Assembly: GCA_036826295.1 (NCBI GenBank)
Contig: DAISWO010000005.1
Coordinates: forward strand, 1-47,518
Direction: 5' to 3'
DNA length: 47,518 bases
Origin: DAISWO01 sp036826295
Lineage (GTDB): Bacteria; Patescibacteriota; Saccharimonadia; Saccharimonadales; JAGQNJ01
Position numbers and translations under genes: made by a program. Every line of letters begins with the position of its first letter. Within the stretch, counting starts at the first letter, position 1. The notes beneath the pieces were generated by a model. That model did not search any database, was not told the origin of the DNA, and saw only the letters and a list, made by a program, of their open reading frames with translations. Shown here piece by piece: positions 30,628 to 38,860 of the stretch.

Positions 30628-31341
30628 ATGGATAATCAAAAGCAAAGTTTATTATCAAAATCGACTCCTTGGTTGTTGTTTTTTATAGTTGTAGTGATTG
30701 GGTGCACTGCGTACTTTTCGGATCAAAATTGGGAAATCAGCGCTGTCGTTAGCTCTGGACTAAGTATCTTTCCATTACTTGGGATCGTAGCGTGGAGTAT
30801 CATGTGGACACATTTTGTCTATGGAGCACTCAGGATTAAGTATCGGTTACCCAAAAATAAACTATATTCTGTGTCCTCGGGATGGCTAGTGTTGATCTTG
30901 ATTCTACTTCATCCTGGTCTTTTTTTCTTCGAAATGAATAGGACTACTCAACTTTTACCTCCTAAGAGTATTCTTCTTTACACTGGCGAGGGTTTATTAT
31001 GGGCAGTGCTTATAGCAGAGCTCGCGCTGTTAATCTTTTTATCTTACGAAGTATTTAATAGAATTAGAGACAAAGCAATTATTAAGAAAAATTGGTTCTG
31101 GATTAGCTTGTCTCAGATGCTGGCAATGACTCTTATATTTGTTCACAGCTTGGCTCTGGGCCAGAATTTGAAAGATGGATGGTTTCGGTATTATTGGATT
31201 TTACTCTTCGTAATATTGGCTGTTTGTTTTGCGATTATTTTTAAAACTGAACTAAAGAAAAGACAAACTCAATCATTACCAGAGCCGCCACAACAGACAC
31301 CTCCAGTAAGTAACCCTCCGCAAAATTCAGTAATACAATAG
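30628..31341 (+). CDS. Ferric-reductase-like membrane protein (second copy)
   Basis: The 237-residue protein has about six transmembrane helices. Histidines lie in IMWTHFVYG, ILLHPGLFF and LIFVHSLALGQNLKDGWFRYYW; the last resembles VHALYLGTDLSNGILRWAW of the protein at 23574. This supports a b-type heme, ferric-reductase-like membrane fold. The cytoplasmic tail is Pro/Gln-rich. It stands alone, without a reductase partner, between two terminators, and could receive electrons from the FNR-type protein of the redox operon 5 kb away. Confidence 0.7.
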   Translation: MDNQKQSLLSKSTPWLLFFIVVVIGCTAYFSDQNWEISAVVSSGLSIFPLLGIVAWSIMWTHFVYGALRIKYRLPKNKLYSVSSGWLVLILILLHPGLFFFEMNRTTQLLPPKSILLYTGEGLLWAVLIAELALLIFLSYEVFNRIRDKAIIKKNWFWISLSQMLAMTLIFVHSLALGQNLKDGWFRYYWILLFVILAVCFAIIFKTELKKRQTQSLPEPPQQTPPVSNPPQNSVIQ

Positions 31342-31385
31342 TTGCTTTGCTAATCTAGTAAGATTATGCGGACTTGAATGATTGT

Positions 31386-31413
31386 TGATAATCCATTATA
31401 GTTGTGGTTATCA
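31386..31413 (+). promoter_or_regulatory. Imperfect inverted repeat, possible operator of the proline-rich gene
   Basis: TGATAATCCA (31386-31395) and TGGTTATCA (31405-31413) form an imperfect inverted repeat with a single extra base in the left arm, 28 bases upstream of the start. TATAGT-like boxes lie inside it. The function is a guess. Confidence 0.25.
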
Positions 31414-31440
31414 TACAAAGATAAAGAGGAGATATTATAT

Positions 31441-31740
31441 ATGGACGATCAAAATACTAACCCAGACCCTAGCGCAGTGCCAGTAGATAACCCCGTAACA
31501 CCACCAGCACCAGTTGACCCGATGCCTGCTCCAGCGGACCCAGTAGCACCTGTAGTAGATCCAATGCCGATGCCGGAACCATCTATTGATCCAGTTCCAC
31601 CAGCACCAGTTGATCCAGTAGCTCCTGCGGTAGATCCTGTGCCAATGCCGGAACCATCCGTTGATCCAGTTCCGCCAGCACCGGTTGATCCAATGCCTGC
31701 GCCAGAGGCACCGGTCGATCCAAACGCTCCGCAGATGTAA
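31441..31740 (+). CDS. Proline-rich repeat protein
   Basis: Starting at ATG 31441 behind a GAGGAG site, the 99-residue protein is almost entirely Pro, Val, Ala, Asp and Met. Imperfect units such as PVDPVAPAVDPVPMPEPS occur at least twice, with shorter PVDPMPAP units around them. It has no signal peptide or membrane segment and is probably an extended, disordered polypeptide. The third-base variation between repeats suggests that selection acts on the protein. No function is known. It has its own terminator. Confidence 0.65.
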   Translation: MDDQNTNPDPSAVPVDNPVTPPAPVDPMPAPADPVAPVVDPMPMPEPSIDPVPPAPVDPVAPAVDPVPMPEPSVDPVPPAPVDPMPAPEAPVDPNAPQM

Positions 31741-31757
31741 TCTGCCAAGACGCTCGT

Positions 31758-31791
31758 AAATAGAACTAGCTAATATTAACTAGTTCTATTT
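31758..31791. terminator. Bidirectional terminator between convergent genes
   Basis: AAATAGAACTAG (31758-31769) and CTAGTTCTATTT (31780-31791) form a perfect 12-bp stem with a 10-base loop, followed by ATTTTG. The stop codon of the K+ channel gene lies within the right arm, so the hairpin may serve both strands. Confidence 0.75.
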
Positions 31792-32112
31792 ATTTTGCTC
31801 TTTCTTTGCCGCGATTTGTTGACGTTTTGATATCCTATTTACCGCGGCTCTCTTAACTAGATAATTAATTACAGCCGCAAATATTCCGATTCCGACAATT
31901 ACGTAAACTGAAGTGAACAATTTACCAATATCAGTTTTTGGCACGATGTCACCATAGCCAATGGTAGTTAGAGTGATTATGCAGAAATACAGAGAATCTA
32001 TCCAAGATAATGATTCAAAAGTATGATAAAAAACTACCCCGATCCCTAGTACTAATAGGCCTACAAGAACAATATATCGTGCTTTTGGTGGGTGTTTTAA
32101 AGTTGGTTCCAT
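31786..32112 (-). CDS. Two-helix potassium channel
   Basis: The 108-residue protein has the minimal K+ channel plan: helix 1 (about 12-30), a pore helix with selectivity filter TIGYGD at residues 50-55, and helix 2 (about 65-86), then a basic tail. It belongs to the Ion_trans_2 group and would form a tetramer. No regulatory RCK domain is fused or adjacent. The ATG lies 8 bases after a minus-strand TATAAT (plus 32121-32126), so the mRNA is probably leaderless. Confidence 0.93.
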   Translation of the reverse strand: MEPTLKHPPKARYIVLVGLLVLGIGVVFYHTFESLSWIDSLYFCIITLTTIGYGDIVPKTDIGKLFTSVYVIVGIGIFAAVINYLVKRAAVNRISKRQQIAAKKEQNK

Positions 32113-32164
32113 GAGTATTGATTATACAGCTGAGATTGTCATTAATGCTATACTACTTAGCATA

Positions 32165-32707
32165 ATGCATGAACTAAATGCAGGCACTTCATATCAAATG
32201 CAAGGCCAAAGCACAAAAACAAATAGATCTGAATATAAAAAGTTAGCAGGCGTTTTTGCGGTGATAGTGCTTTGCGCTACTACTATGAGCTTTGTACTTG
32301 GCTTTGACTGGCAAGAATGGATAAGATGGTTTATCGGAGGTTATCTTATTATATTCGGTTCGTTTAAACTAATTGGATACGAAGATTTTATAACAGTCTT
32401 TCCTGACAATAACCCGCTTGCAAAAAAGTTCTCATACTATAATTACACTTATCCTTTTATCGAGTTATTTCTAGGTTTCTTGTATACATCAAATTTACTG
32501 CCGATGTTTAGAGATACCGCGACTTTGATTCTGCTCGGGATAGGAGCATACGGCATTCTACGACAGTTATCGAATGATGATTCTCGCGCTAGATGTGTTT
32601 GTGTTGGCGGTGTCATTAGACTGCAACTCAATAATATCTGTTTATTGACCACGACTTTAATAGCAGGGCTGGCGGGCATAATGCTTGTCAGTAACTTTAT
32701 TTTTTAG
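32165..32707 (+). CDS. MauE/DoxX-like redox-associated membrane protein
   Basis: From ATG 32165 the 180-residue protein has four helices and the features of MauE/DoxX-like proteins: GSFKLIGYEDFI, YTYPFIELFLGFLY, and a double-cysteine motif CVCVGG followed by a hydrophobic end. Such proteins are thought to support disulfide or heavy-metal redox chemistry in the membrane. The TATACT at 32149-32154 lies 10 bases before this ATG, which favours it over the ATG at 32111 that would overlap the divergent channel gene start. Confidence 0.7.
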   Translation: MHELNAGTSYQMQGQSTKTNRSEYKKLAGVFAVIVLCATTMSFVLGFDWQEWIRWFIGGYLIIFGSFKLIGYEDFITVFPDNNPLAKKFSYYNYTYPFIELFLGFLYTSNLLPMFRDTATLILLGIGAYGILRQLSNDDSRARCVCVGGVIRLQLNNICLLTTTLIAGLAGIMLVSNFIF

Positions 32708-32719
32708 TAAAATTATTGT

Positions 32720-33244
32720 ATGAAAAACTTTTTAGTAAAGATGTCAAGAAATCGGCGGATTATGGTTCCTGCAGTGACCTTGATGGCCCTGAGCCTAGGG
32801 ATTGGTGGCTATTATGTAGACAATCAACGAGTTTTAAGACAAGAAGCTCAGCAACAGCAGAATCTAAACTATGAAGATGAAAACGAACAGGTTAAGAAAG
32901 CGGAGAAGACGGAACGAAAAGATGAACCAAGTGACGACGATAAAAGCCTAGACAATAGTTCTAGCAGCACAAATGGTGTCGTGCAATACGTAGTTAATGT
33001 GGAAGCCTTCAAAGAGGCCGATACAGTCAACGTTAAGGCCACAATTGAAGGTTCAGAGCCAGGAGAATGCGTTATTACCTTGAAGCAAGGTAGCTATGGA
33101 CCCGAAACATCAGTCAGTACATTAGGTGAGTCCTGCGAAGTAAATTTTGATAATCCCGGCCAAGGCACGTGGAATGTCACTGCTGTGTTTACGTCTAGCG
33201 ACAATTTGCGGACAGGCAGTGGATCTACACAAATAGAACTTTAG
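32720..33244 (+). CDS. Membrane-anchored protein with acidic spacer and Ig-like domain
   Basis: The 174-residue protein has one N-terminal helix (about 14-31), a highly charged Gln/Glu/Lys/Asp/Ser spacer (about 35-85), then a beta-rich domain (VVQYVVNVEAFKEADTVNVKATIEGS ... GTWNVTAVFTSSDNLRTGSGSTQIEL). That domain has two cysteines placed to form a disulfide across an Ig-like sandwich. Function is unknown. It follows the MauE/DoxX-like gene by 12 bases, a partner that could act on the disulfide. Its stop region overlaps the convergent permease by 4 bases. Confidence 0.65.
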   Translation: MKNFLVKMSRNRRIMVPAVTLMALSLGIGGYYVDNQRVLRQEAQQQQNLNYEDENEQVKKAEKTERKDEPSDDDKSLDNSSSSTNGVVQYVVNVEAFKEADTVNVKATIEGSEPGECVITLKQGSYGPETSVSTLGESCEVNFDNPGQGTWNVTAVFTSSDNLRTGSGSTQIEL

Positions 33245-34038
33245 CCAACAATATCTCTTTTTCTAAACGATAACCACGAAATCACACCTAATACAAACGG
33301 TACCAATAACAACAATAATAAATTACTTAATTGAAAGTCGCCCTGCAAAATCGAACCTGGTCGGTAATAGTAAAAAGGGAAACCGTAGCTGGGATACTTT
33401 AACCATGATGCGATGTCTGTTAAAGATGCGATGATATAGCCACCTAGTGCCACGAGCGTTGCTATGCCAATACTCGCTGACCTTGCCTTGCCGAAGCTGG
33501 CGAACATAAAGGCGACCGAGCCAAAACATATCGAAATAAGAAAGCATGCTAGCCCCGCAACTAAAATATTGACCGAATCAACCTCAAGCTCTACGATCTT
33601 GGACATGATTAAAGTCGTCAGAACACCGGCCATCGTTGCAGCGAAAGTTATTATTATCCCTATTATGGCGGTAGAAAATAATAGTTTAGTTCGCGAGATT
33701 GGCCTGGACAGTAATAGTTCTAATGTACCTTCTCGTTCTTCTTTGCCGATTAAAGAGCTACCGAGAGATATAGCAAGAATCCCTAGAAGCATTGGAAGCA
33801 TTAGATAGAATACTTGACTGCTGAGGTATCCAGTTGGGGATGCAAAATCGCCTGTGTCTGAAATTAATGCTTTGGCGCTATCAGGTATTTGTGATAATGA
33901 TTGTTCTAACTGGGCGGACTGTTCTCTAAAAGATGGGTAAAACACTAGATTTACAAAAACGAGTGCGACAATCGCGACACACCACCAAATAATAAAAGCC
34001 CGTTTTTGCCATAATCCCCATTTTATAATGGCGAACAT
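33241..34038 (-). CDS. ABC-2 type transporter permease
   Basis: The 265-residue protein has six helices and the ABC-2 permease order: an N-terminal helix after KRAFIIWW, an outer loop with SQIPDSAKALI, then GKEEREGTLELLLSRPISRTKLLFSTAIIG. The GTLELLLSRPISR stretch is the typical coupling element. It partners the ATPase immediately upstream (1-base overlap). The substrate is unknown. Confidence 0.9.
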   Translation of the reverse strand: MFAIIKWGLWQKRAFIIWWCVAIVALVFVNLVFYPSFREQSAQLEQSLSQIPDSAKALISDTGDFASPTGYLSSQVFYLMLPMLLGILAISLGSSLIGKEEREGTLELLLSRPISRTKLLFSTAIIGIIITFAATMAGVLTTLIMSKIVELEVDSVNILVAGLACFLISICFGSVAFMFASFGKARSASIGIATLVALGGYIIASLTDIASWLKYPSYGFPFYYYRPGSILQGDFQLSNLLLLLLVPFVLGVISWLSFRKRDIVG

Positions 34039-34940
34039 TACTTATCTCCTTCATAAAATTTCATAAACTCTTCTTCTAAGCTCAGGCTCTCAGTTGAAAG
34101 TCTACTCACAGAATAATTTGAAAGTGTCTTAAGTAGGGGAGTTAAATCTCCGTGCGCATGAACTCTTAGACTATTTTGGCCACTAGGAACTGCTTTTATA
34201 CCTTTCAACTGATTGAGCTTAGTTCGTGGTGGTGGCCCTTTGAAGGTAATCAAAAATGTATGCGATGCTTCAAGCGCTAGATCTGAAATAGAACTTTCAC
34301 TTACTAGCTTACCGGCTTTAATGATACCAACTTTATCGCAAATCTTCCTGACTTCAGCTAGGTTATGGCTACTGATAAAAAACGTTTTACCGCGTTTTTT
34401 ATTTTCTCTGACTAATTGATAGAAAATCTCTTGTTTGAGAGGGTCTAAGCCATCGGTCGGCTCATCTAGAATATATAAATCGGGATCTGTCATAAAAGCT
34501 TGAATTATGCCTAATTTTTGACGGTTTCCTTTGGATAAGTCTCCAATTTTTTTTGAAAGTGATATTTCAAATTTTTGAGCCAATTCGGTAATGTATTTTT
34601 TACTTTTAGTCGCCCCCAGACTACTCATGTAATCTAAAAATTGTCTGCCAGTCATCTTGTCGTAAGCCTTAAAATCTCCTGACAGATAACTAACCTTCGA
34701 TCTGATATCGACAGAATCTTTGACAATGTCACTTCCCATAATGGTAGCAGAGCCTTTGGTAGGCTGAATAAAGTTCAGGAGAAGTCTAATTGTAGTAGAC
34801 TTGCCAGCACCGTTGGGGCCCAAAAAACCAAAAACTTCTCCTTTTTTAACAGAGAGATTAAGGCTGTTTAACGCATAGGGCAAATGTTTGGCGTATTGTT
34901 TGCTGAGTCCAGAAATTTGTATCGAAGTATCCTGCGTCAT
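34038..34940 (-). CDS. ABC transporter ATP-binding protein
   Basis: The 300-residue ATPase carries Walker A GPNGAGKST (41-49), the Q-loop region, signature LSKGNRQKLGI, Walker B DLYILDEPTDGLDP and the switch His in FISSHNLAEV. The C-terminal ~90 residues form the extra domain common in ABC-2 exporter ATPases. With the permease it makes a complete two-component exporter. The start is at the ATG at 34940, near the divergent EamA promoter. Confidence 0.95.
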   Translation of the reverse strand: MTQDTSIQISGLSKQYAKHLPYALNSLNLSVKKGEVFGFLGPNGAGKSTTIRLLLNFIQPTKGSATIMGSDIVKDSVDIRSKVSYLSGDFKAYDKMTGRQFLDYMSSLGATKSKKYITELAQKFEISLSKKIGDLSKGNRQKLGIIQAFMTDPDLYILDEPTDGLDPLKQEIFYQLVRENKKRGKTFFISSHNLAEVRKICDKVGIIKAGKLVSESSISDLALEASHTFLITFKGPPPRTKLNQLKGIKAVPSGQNSLRVHAHGDLTPLLKTLSNYSVSRLSTESLSLEEEFMKFYEGDK

Positions 34941-34979
34941 CTAGTTAATATTAATACATTTTTGCCACAACTAACAATC

Positions 34980-35008
34980 TTGCCAAGATCAATTATTTTG
35001 CTTATGAT
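34980..35008 (+). promoter_or_regulatory. Promoter of the EamA gene
   Basis: TTGCCA (34980-34985) and TATGAT (35003-35008) are separated by 17 bases. Transcription would start at about 35015, inside the first arm of a strong hairpin. Confidence 0.5.
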
Positions 35009-35010
35009 TA

Positions 35011-35062
35011 TATTGGAAGTGAGAGACTTCCAATATAGACCCGAGCATCACCGCTTGGGTCT
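35011..35062 (+). promoter_or_regulatory. Two tandem hairpins in the EamA leader
   Basis: Hairpin 1 has a perfect 10-bp stem (35011-35020 with 35026-35035, loop GAGAG). One base later, hairpin 2 has a 10-bp stem with one wobble (35037-35046 with 35053-35062, loop ATCACC). The EamA ATG is 36 bases downstream. The loops lack the ACGR sequence of the guanidine-II (mini-ykkC) riboswitch. Attenuator, stability element or terminator are possible. Confidence 0.55.
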
Positions 35063-35097
35063 CTTGTATTGAAGTGTTAGCATAATAATAATCAGCC

Positions 35098-36021
35098 ATG
35101 GCTAAAAAACATTCAACAACTCCGACTTTAGCAACAATTGCTCTCGTTACCGCCTACGTTTTATGGGGCATAAACACACCATTCATTAAAATTGGCGTAC
35201 AAAATATCCCAGTTTCGGTTTTTATTACTATCAAAATGTTTGGCGCGGCGTTACTGATAGCACCTTTTGCCATAAAAACATGGACAAAACTCAGCCTTAA
35301 GACGTATCTTGTTCTTATTACGAGCGCGCTGATTTGGGTCAGCGTCGGGAACCTTGCGTTTTATAGTGGGCTTAAGGACGCGCCAAGCATCAATGCCGCG
35401 CTTATTGAGCTACTCGGCCCTCTGTTACTCTTCGGTTTTTCGGTACAGTATTTAAAAGAAAGTTTTAGCGCAAAAACTTTCTTTGGGATAATCGTTGCCT
35501 TATCAGGTGCGTTAATTGTAATAGGCCAACCATTAATAAATGGCGACGCTTCATCCCCCGCAAATATTGGTAATCTTTTCTTTATTTTGGCTGTATTATG
35601 TCATGTCCTTGGTACTATTATTGTAAAACCTCAACTAGAAAAAGTAGGAGCTTCTCAGGCAACATTCATACACCTTCTATATGGCGCGATACCAATAGCG
35701 ATATATTCCATAACAGAACTTGACGGGTGGTCGATAAACGAATTAGGAAGTCAGAGTATTTTAGCAATAATATATGGAATAGTTGCCGTTACATTAGCAA
35801 ATTTCCTCTTGGTATATGGGCTCAAACGTAAAAAAGCTCAAGAGATTGGTCCGTTTTTCTATATCCAACCAATAGTAACTTTCATTGTGGCGGCGTTCAT
35901 TCTAAAAGAATACCCTACACCAATATTCATTATTGGTACTCTACTAGTTTTTTTGGGTATATATCTAGCTGAGGCTAAGCTACCTCATAGGTTACATATT
36001 CATTATCGACATCACCACTGA
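35098..36021 (+). CDS. EamA family (DMT superfamily) transporter
   Basis: The 307-residue protein has ten helices in two repeats of five, with the EamA hallmarks ALVTAYVLWGINTPFIK at the start, FYSGLKDAPSINAALIELLGPLL at the end of the first repeat and GPFFYIQPIVTFIVAAFILKE in the second. Family members export amino acids or other small metabolites. A His-rich end (HRLHIHYRHHH) may bind metal and is followed directly by a ZIP metal transporter gene. A structured leader lies upstream. Confidence 0.93.
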   Translation: MAKKHSTTPTLATIALVTAYVLWGINTPFIKIGVQNIPVSVFITIKMFGAALLIAPFAIKTWTKLSLKTYLVLITSALIWVSVGNLAFYSGLKDAPSINAALIELLGPLLLFGFSVQYLKESFSAKTFFGIIVALSGALIVIGQPLINGDASSPANIGNLFFILAVLCHVLGTIIVKPQLEKVGASQATFIHLLYGAIPIAIYSITELDGWSINELGSQSILAIIYGIVAVTLANFLLVYGLKRKKAQEIGPFFYIQPIVTFIVAAFILKEYPTPIFIIGTLLVFLGIYLAEAKLPHRLHIHYRHHH

Positions 36022-36057
36022 CCTGTTTTTGCATAAACATTATTTACAGAGTATCTT

Positions 36058-36927
36058 ATGAGTATGGCAAATTTAGGACAAGTAATCATATTCTCATTGC
36101 TCGGTGGTGTAGTATCGCTTATCGGTGGTATTTTGCTTCTGAGCAGTCGTAAAACTGCTGAAAAACTTGCGGTTTACGCTACCCCATTCGCCGGAGGGGC
36201 ATTACTAGCAGCAGTTTTTCTTGATTTGCTAAAAGAGGGAGTTGAATCGTCTCCGATAGAAACAGTTATGATAGCTACATTGTCAGGGATATTGATATTT
36301 TTTATCGCTGAAGGTTTCTTGCATTGGTTTCATCATCATCACGAACATAGTGATAAACAAAATGACCCAAAAATTTCATTAATTGTTGCTGGGGATTTGT
36401 TGCATAATGCGCTTGATGGTGTGGCTATCGCCGCCTCATTTCTAATCAGCGTACCCACCGGCGTCATTACTACAATGGCAGTTGCAGCTCACGAAATCCC
36501 GCAAGAGATTGGTGATTTTGGGCTACTGCTATCGAAAGGCATGAGACGTAGGAATGTATTATTAGTAAATCTTATTAGTGCACTAGCTACCGTATTGTTT
36601 GCGGTACTGACTTTCATGCTTGGTAGTGAGGATAAATTACCCCTAGGCGCTTTACTTGGCTTAAGTGCCGGTTTCTTACTATATATTGCCATGAGCGACG
36701 TAATCCCGACGATTCACAACAACAAAGAACGCAAAAATCGGTTTACCGTGCAGGCGCTACTACTATTGCTAGGCGTATTATTTGTTGGTCTTTCAATTGA
36801 GATTGCCCATAAATACGTGGATGCCGGTCACGAAGACTCACAATCTAGTAACTGTGTAACTTATTATGATAAAGATGGTGCTGAAGTAATTGATCAAGAC
36901 TGTGAAGATCCGGATCATAAGGATTAA
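36058..36927 (+). CDS. ZIP family metal transporter
   Basis: The 289-residue protein has eight helices and the ZIP metal path: HNALDG at residues 116-121 in helix 4 and HEIPQE at 145-150 in helix 5. A His-rich loop (HWFHHHHEH, 89-97) between helices 3 and 4 is the usual metal-collecting loop. It probably imports zinc, iron or manganese. The tail has two cysteines and several acidic residues. ATGs at 36058 and 36064 are both possible. Confidence 0.94.
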   Translation: MSMANLGQVIIFSLLGGVVSLIGGILLLSSRKTAEKLAVYATPFAGGALLAAVFLDLLKEGVESSPIETVMIATLSGILIFFIAEGFLHWFHHHHEHSDKQNDPKISLIVAGDLLHNALDGVAIAASFLISVPTGVITTMAVAAHEIPQEIGDFGLLLSKGMRRRNVLLVNLISALATVLFAVLTFMLGSEDKLPLGALLGLSAGFLLYIAMSDVIPTIHNNKERKNRFTVQALLLLLGVLFVGLSIEIAHKYVDAGHEDSQSSNCVTYYDKDGAEVIDQDCEDPDHKD

Positions 36928-36950
36928 CAAGTACTAGCTCGAGTACCTGA

Positions 36951-36956
36951 TATACT
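36951..36956 (+). promoter_or_regulatory. -10 box of rmuC, probably leaderless
   Basis: TATACT ends 6 bases before the ATG at 36963, and no Shine-Dalgarno site is present. Confidence 0.45.
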
Positions 36957-36962
36957 ATCAAT

Positions 36963-38042
36963 ATGGACACCGCGGGGGTAATAATCATTCTAGTGCTTGT
37001 GCTAGGTTTTGGCGCAATTCTCTTCGTTATTAATCAAAAATTTAGTGGCCTAAATAATGACCAAGCAAATAAGTATCTAAAAACTGACCTTGATAACTTA
37101 AACAAAGGTGTTGGGGAGCTAAAAGAATCATTAACTGAGAACATCAATAAAAAGCTTCAACAATCTCAAGTAAATATGAGTGCGAGTATGCAAAAGCAGT
37201 TTGAAGGTAGCGCAAAAATTATCGCAGACGTCACTAATCGCCTGACTAAGCTAGACGAAACTAACCAACGCGTGGTTAACGTTGCCGATGAGCTAAAATC
37301 TCTACAAAATGTTTTGCAGAATCCCAAGCAAAGAGGAGTACTAGGCGAGTTTTATCTAGAGCAGATTCTTCAAAATCTGTTGCCGCCAAGTTCATACTCA
37401 CTTCAGCACAAGATAGATGAAGGATTGATTGTCGATGCAGTAATTATTCTGGATGATAAAACCTTGCCAATTGATAGTAAATTCAGCTTGGAAAATTACA
37501 ATCGTCTAGTTGATGCAAAAGGAGATAAGCGTGCAGCTCTGGAGAAGTTATTTAAAGAAGATTTAAAAAAACGCATAGATGAGACTAGTAAATACATAAA
37601 ACCCAAAAAGGGTACGCTCGATCAGGCGCTGATGTTCATCCCGAGTGAAGCAATCTATTATGATTTGCTTGCCAATCGCGTTGGTGTTGGCGGAGTGAAT
37701 GGCCGTGATCTTATGCAATATGCCGCAGTGGATAAACATGTGACTATTGTTGGTCCTAGCACTTTATCAGCAATGCTTCAGGTTATAGTACAAGGCATAA
37801 AGAGCCTTGAGATACAAAAAGACACAGAAGTTATAAAGAAGAATATAGAACAGCTACAAAAACATTTAATTGGTTATGACGTATACTTCAAAAAAGTCGG
37901 TAACTCACTTGGGGCTACTGTAGGTCACTATAATAATGCGAATAAAGAACTAGGTAAGATAGATAAAGATATTGTAAAGATTGGTGGCGGCGAAACAGTA
38001 ATAGACACGCTGTTAATAGACAGACCATTAAATGATGAATAA
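36963..38042 (+). CDS. rmuC: DNA recombination protein RmuC
   Basis: The 359-residue protein has an N-terminal helix (about 5-23), a coiled-coil stretch (about 30-125) and the RmuC nuclease-like domain: RGVLGEFYLEQILQNLLPPSSYSLQ, IVDAVIILDDKTLPIDSKFSLENY and AIYYDLLANRV, followed by DKHVTIVGPSTLSAMLQVI. The PIDSKF motif is the family signature. RmuC limits DNA inversion at short repeats and acts in phage defence in some species. It has a -10 box 6 bases upstream. Confidence 0.95.
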   Translation: MDTAGVIIILVLVLGFGAILFVINQKFSGLNNDQANKYLKTDLDNLNKGVGELKESLTENINKKLQQSQVNMSASMQKQFEGSAKIIADVTNRLTKLDETNQRVVNVADELKSLQNVLQNPKQRGVLGEFYLEQILQNLLPPSSYSLQHKIDEGLIVDAVIILDDKTLPIDSKFSLENYNRLVDAKGDKRAALEKLFKEDLKKRIDETSKYIKPKKGTLDQALMFIPSEAIYYDLLANRVGVGGVNGRDLMQYAAVDKHVTIVGPSTLSAMLQVIVQGIKSLEIQKDTEVIKKNIEQLQKHLIGYDVYFKKVGNSLGATVGHYNNANKELGKIDKDIVKIGGGETVIDTLLIDRPLNDE

Positions 38043-38111
38043 TTATGCTTTGACGTATACAGGTGTCACAGACAGGGCTATATATTTTTCGCAGTTTGAA
38101 TCGATATCCTT

Positions 38112-38117
38112 TATAAT
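38112..38117 (+). promoter_or_regulatory. -10 box of the MacB-type ABC operon
   Basis: TATAAT lies 26 bases before the TTG start. A GAGGAC ribosome-binding site lies between them. Confidence 0.35.
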
Positions 38118-38143
38118 AGTTAAGTAAACAAGAGGACAATAAT

Positions 38144-38860
38144 TTGATTGAAGTAAATGACGTTAGTAAAGTTTATGGCAAAAAAGACAATCTCTTTATT
38201 GCCCTAAAAGATATATCTTTCAAAATTCCGGATGGAGCTACTGTGGCTATTCTTGGGAAGAGTGGAAGCGGCAAGAGTACGCTTATGCATGTAATGAGTG
38301 GTATAGATCACCCAAGCGAGGGAGAGATTGTTGTCGATGGAAAAAATTTGCACCGACTAAAACGCAAACAAATGGATGAGTTTAGGGCGGAAACGATGAG
38401 CTTTATATTTCAAGCTTTTTTTGTAGAAGCAAACCAAACCTGTTATCAGAACGTTGCCTTACCATTGGAGATTGCTGGTGTTGCTAACAAGAGACGAAAA
38501 GATCTGGTTGAAAGAGCGCTGAGAAAAGTAGAATTACTGGACAAGAAAAACTCTAAAGCCATGAATCTCTCCGGTGGGCAAAAACAAAGACTGGCCATCG
38601 CCCGGTCAATCGTAAACAAGCCAAAATATATCTTTGCAGATGAGCCAACAGGCAACCTTGACACCACAACTGGGGAGACAATAATCCAATTGCTTTTTGA
38701 TTTAAATAAAAAGATGGGCTGTACTATTTGTATCGTTACGCATGATGACGAGCTGGCTAGACGCTGTAAGATACAGATTGAGATTAAAGACGGCGAAATA
38801 CAATCAATAAAGGGGCTCAAAAAACCGGTACACAAAACCCAGCGAGGAAGTAAAAAATGA
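38144..38860 (+). CDS. ABC transporter ATP-binding protein (MacB/LolD type)
   Basis: The 238-residue ATPase has Walker A GKSGSGKST, the Q-loop in MSFIFQAFF, signature LSGGQKQRLAIARS, Walker B YIFADEPTGNLD and the switch His in VTHDDELARR, matching the LolD/MacB/FtsE group. The start appears to be TTG at 38144 with an AGAGGAC site 8 bases upstream. Its end overlaps the permease start by 4 bases (ATGA). These two-component systems usually move peptides or lipids or act as mechanotransmitters at the envelope. Confidence 0.94.
   Translation: MIEVNDVSKVYGKKDNLFIALKDISFKIPDGATVAILGKSGSGKSTLMHVMSGIDHPSEGEIVVDGKNLHRLKRKQMDEFRAETMSFIFQAFFVEANQTCYQNVALPLEIAGVANKRRKDLVERALRKVELLDKKNSKAMNLSGGQKQRLAIARSIVNKPKYIFADEPTGNLDTTTGETIIQLLFDLNKKMGCTICIVTHDDELARRCKIQIEIKDGEIQSIKGLKKPVHKTQRGSKK

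Noticed and set aside
31449..31748. Gly/Thr/Ser-rich open frame opposite the proline-rich gene
   Set aside because: It is the antisense image of GTN/CCN/GAT repeats, without start signals.
34884..35072. 62-residue plus-strand frame through the EamA leader
   Set aside because: Most of it is antisense to the ABC ATPase; only the last 22 codons are kept as a possible leader peptide, with low weight.
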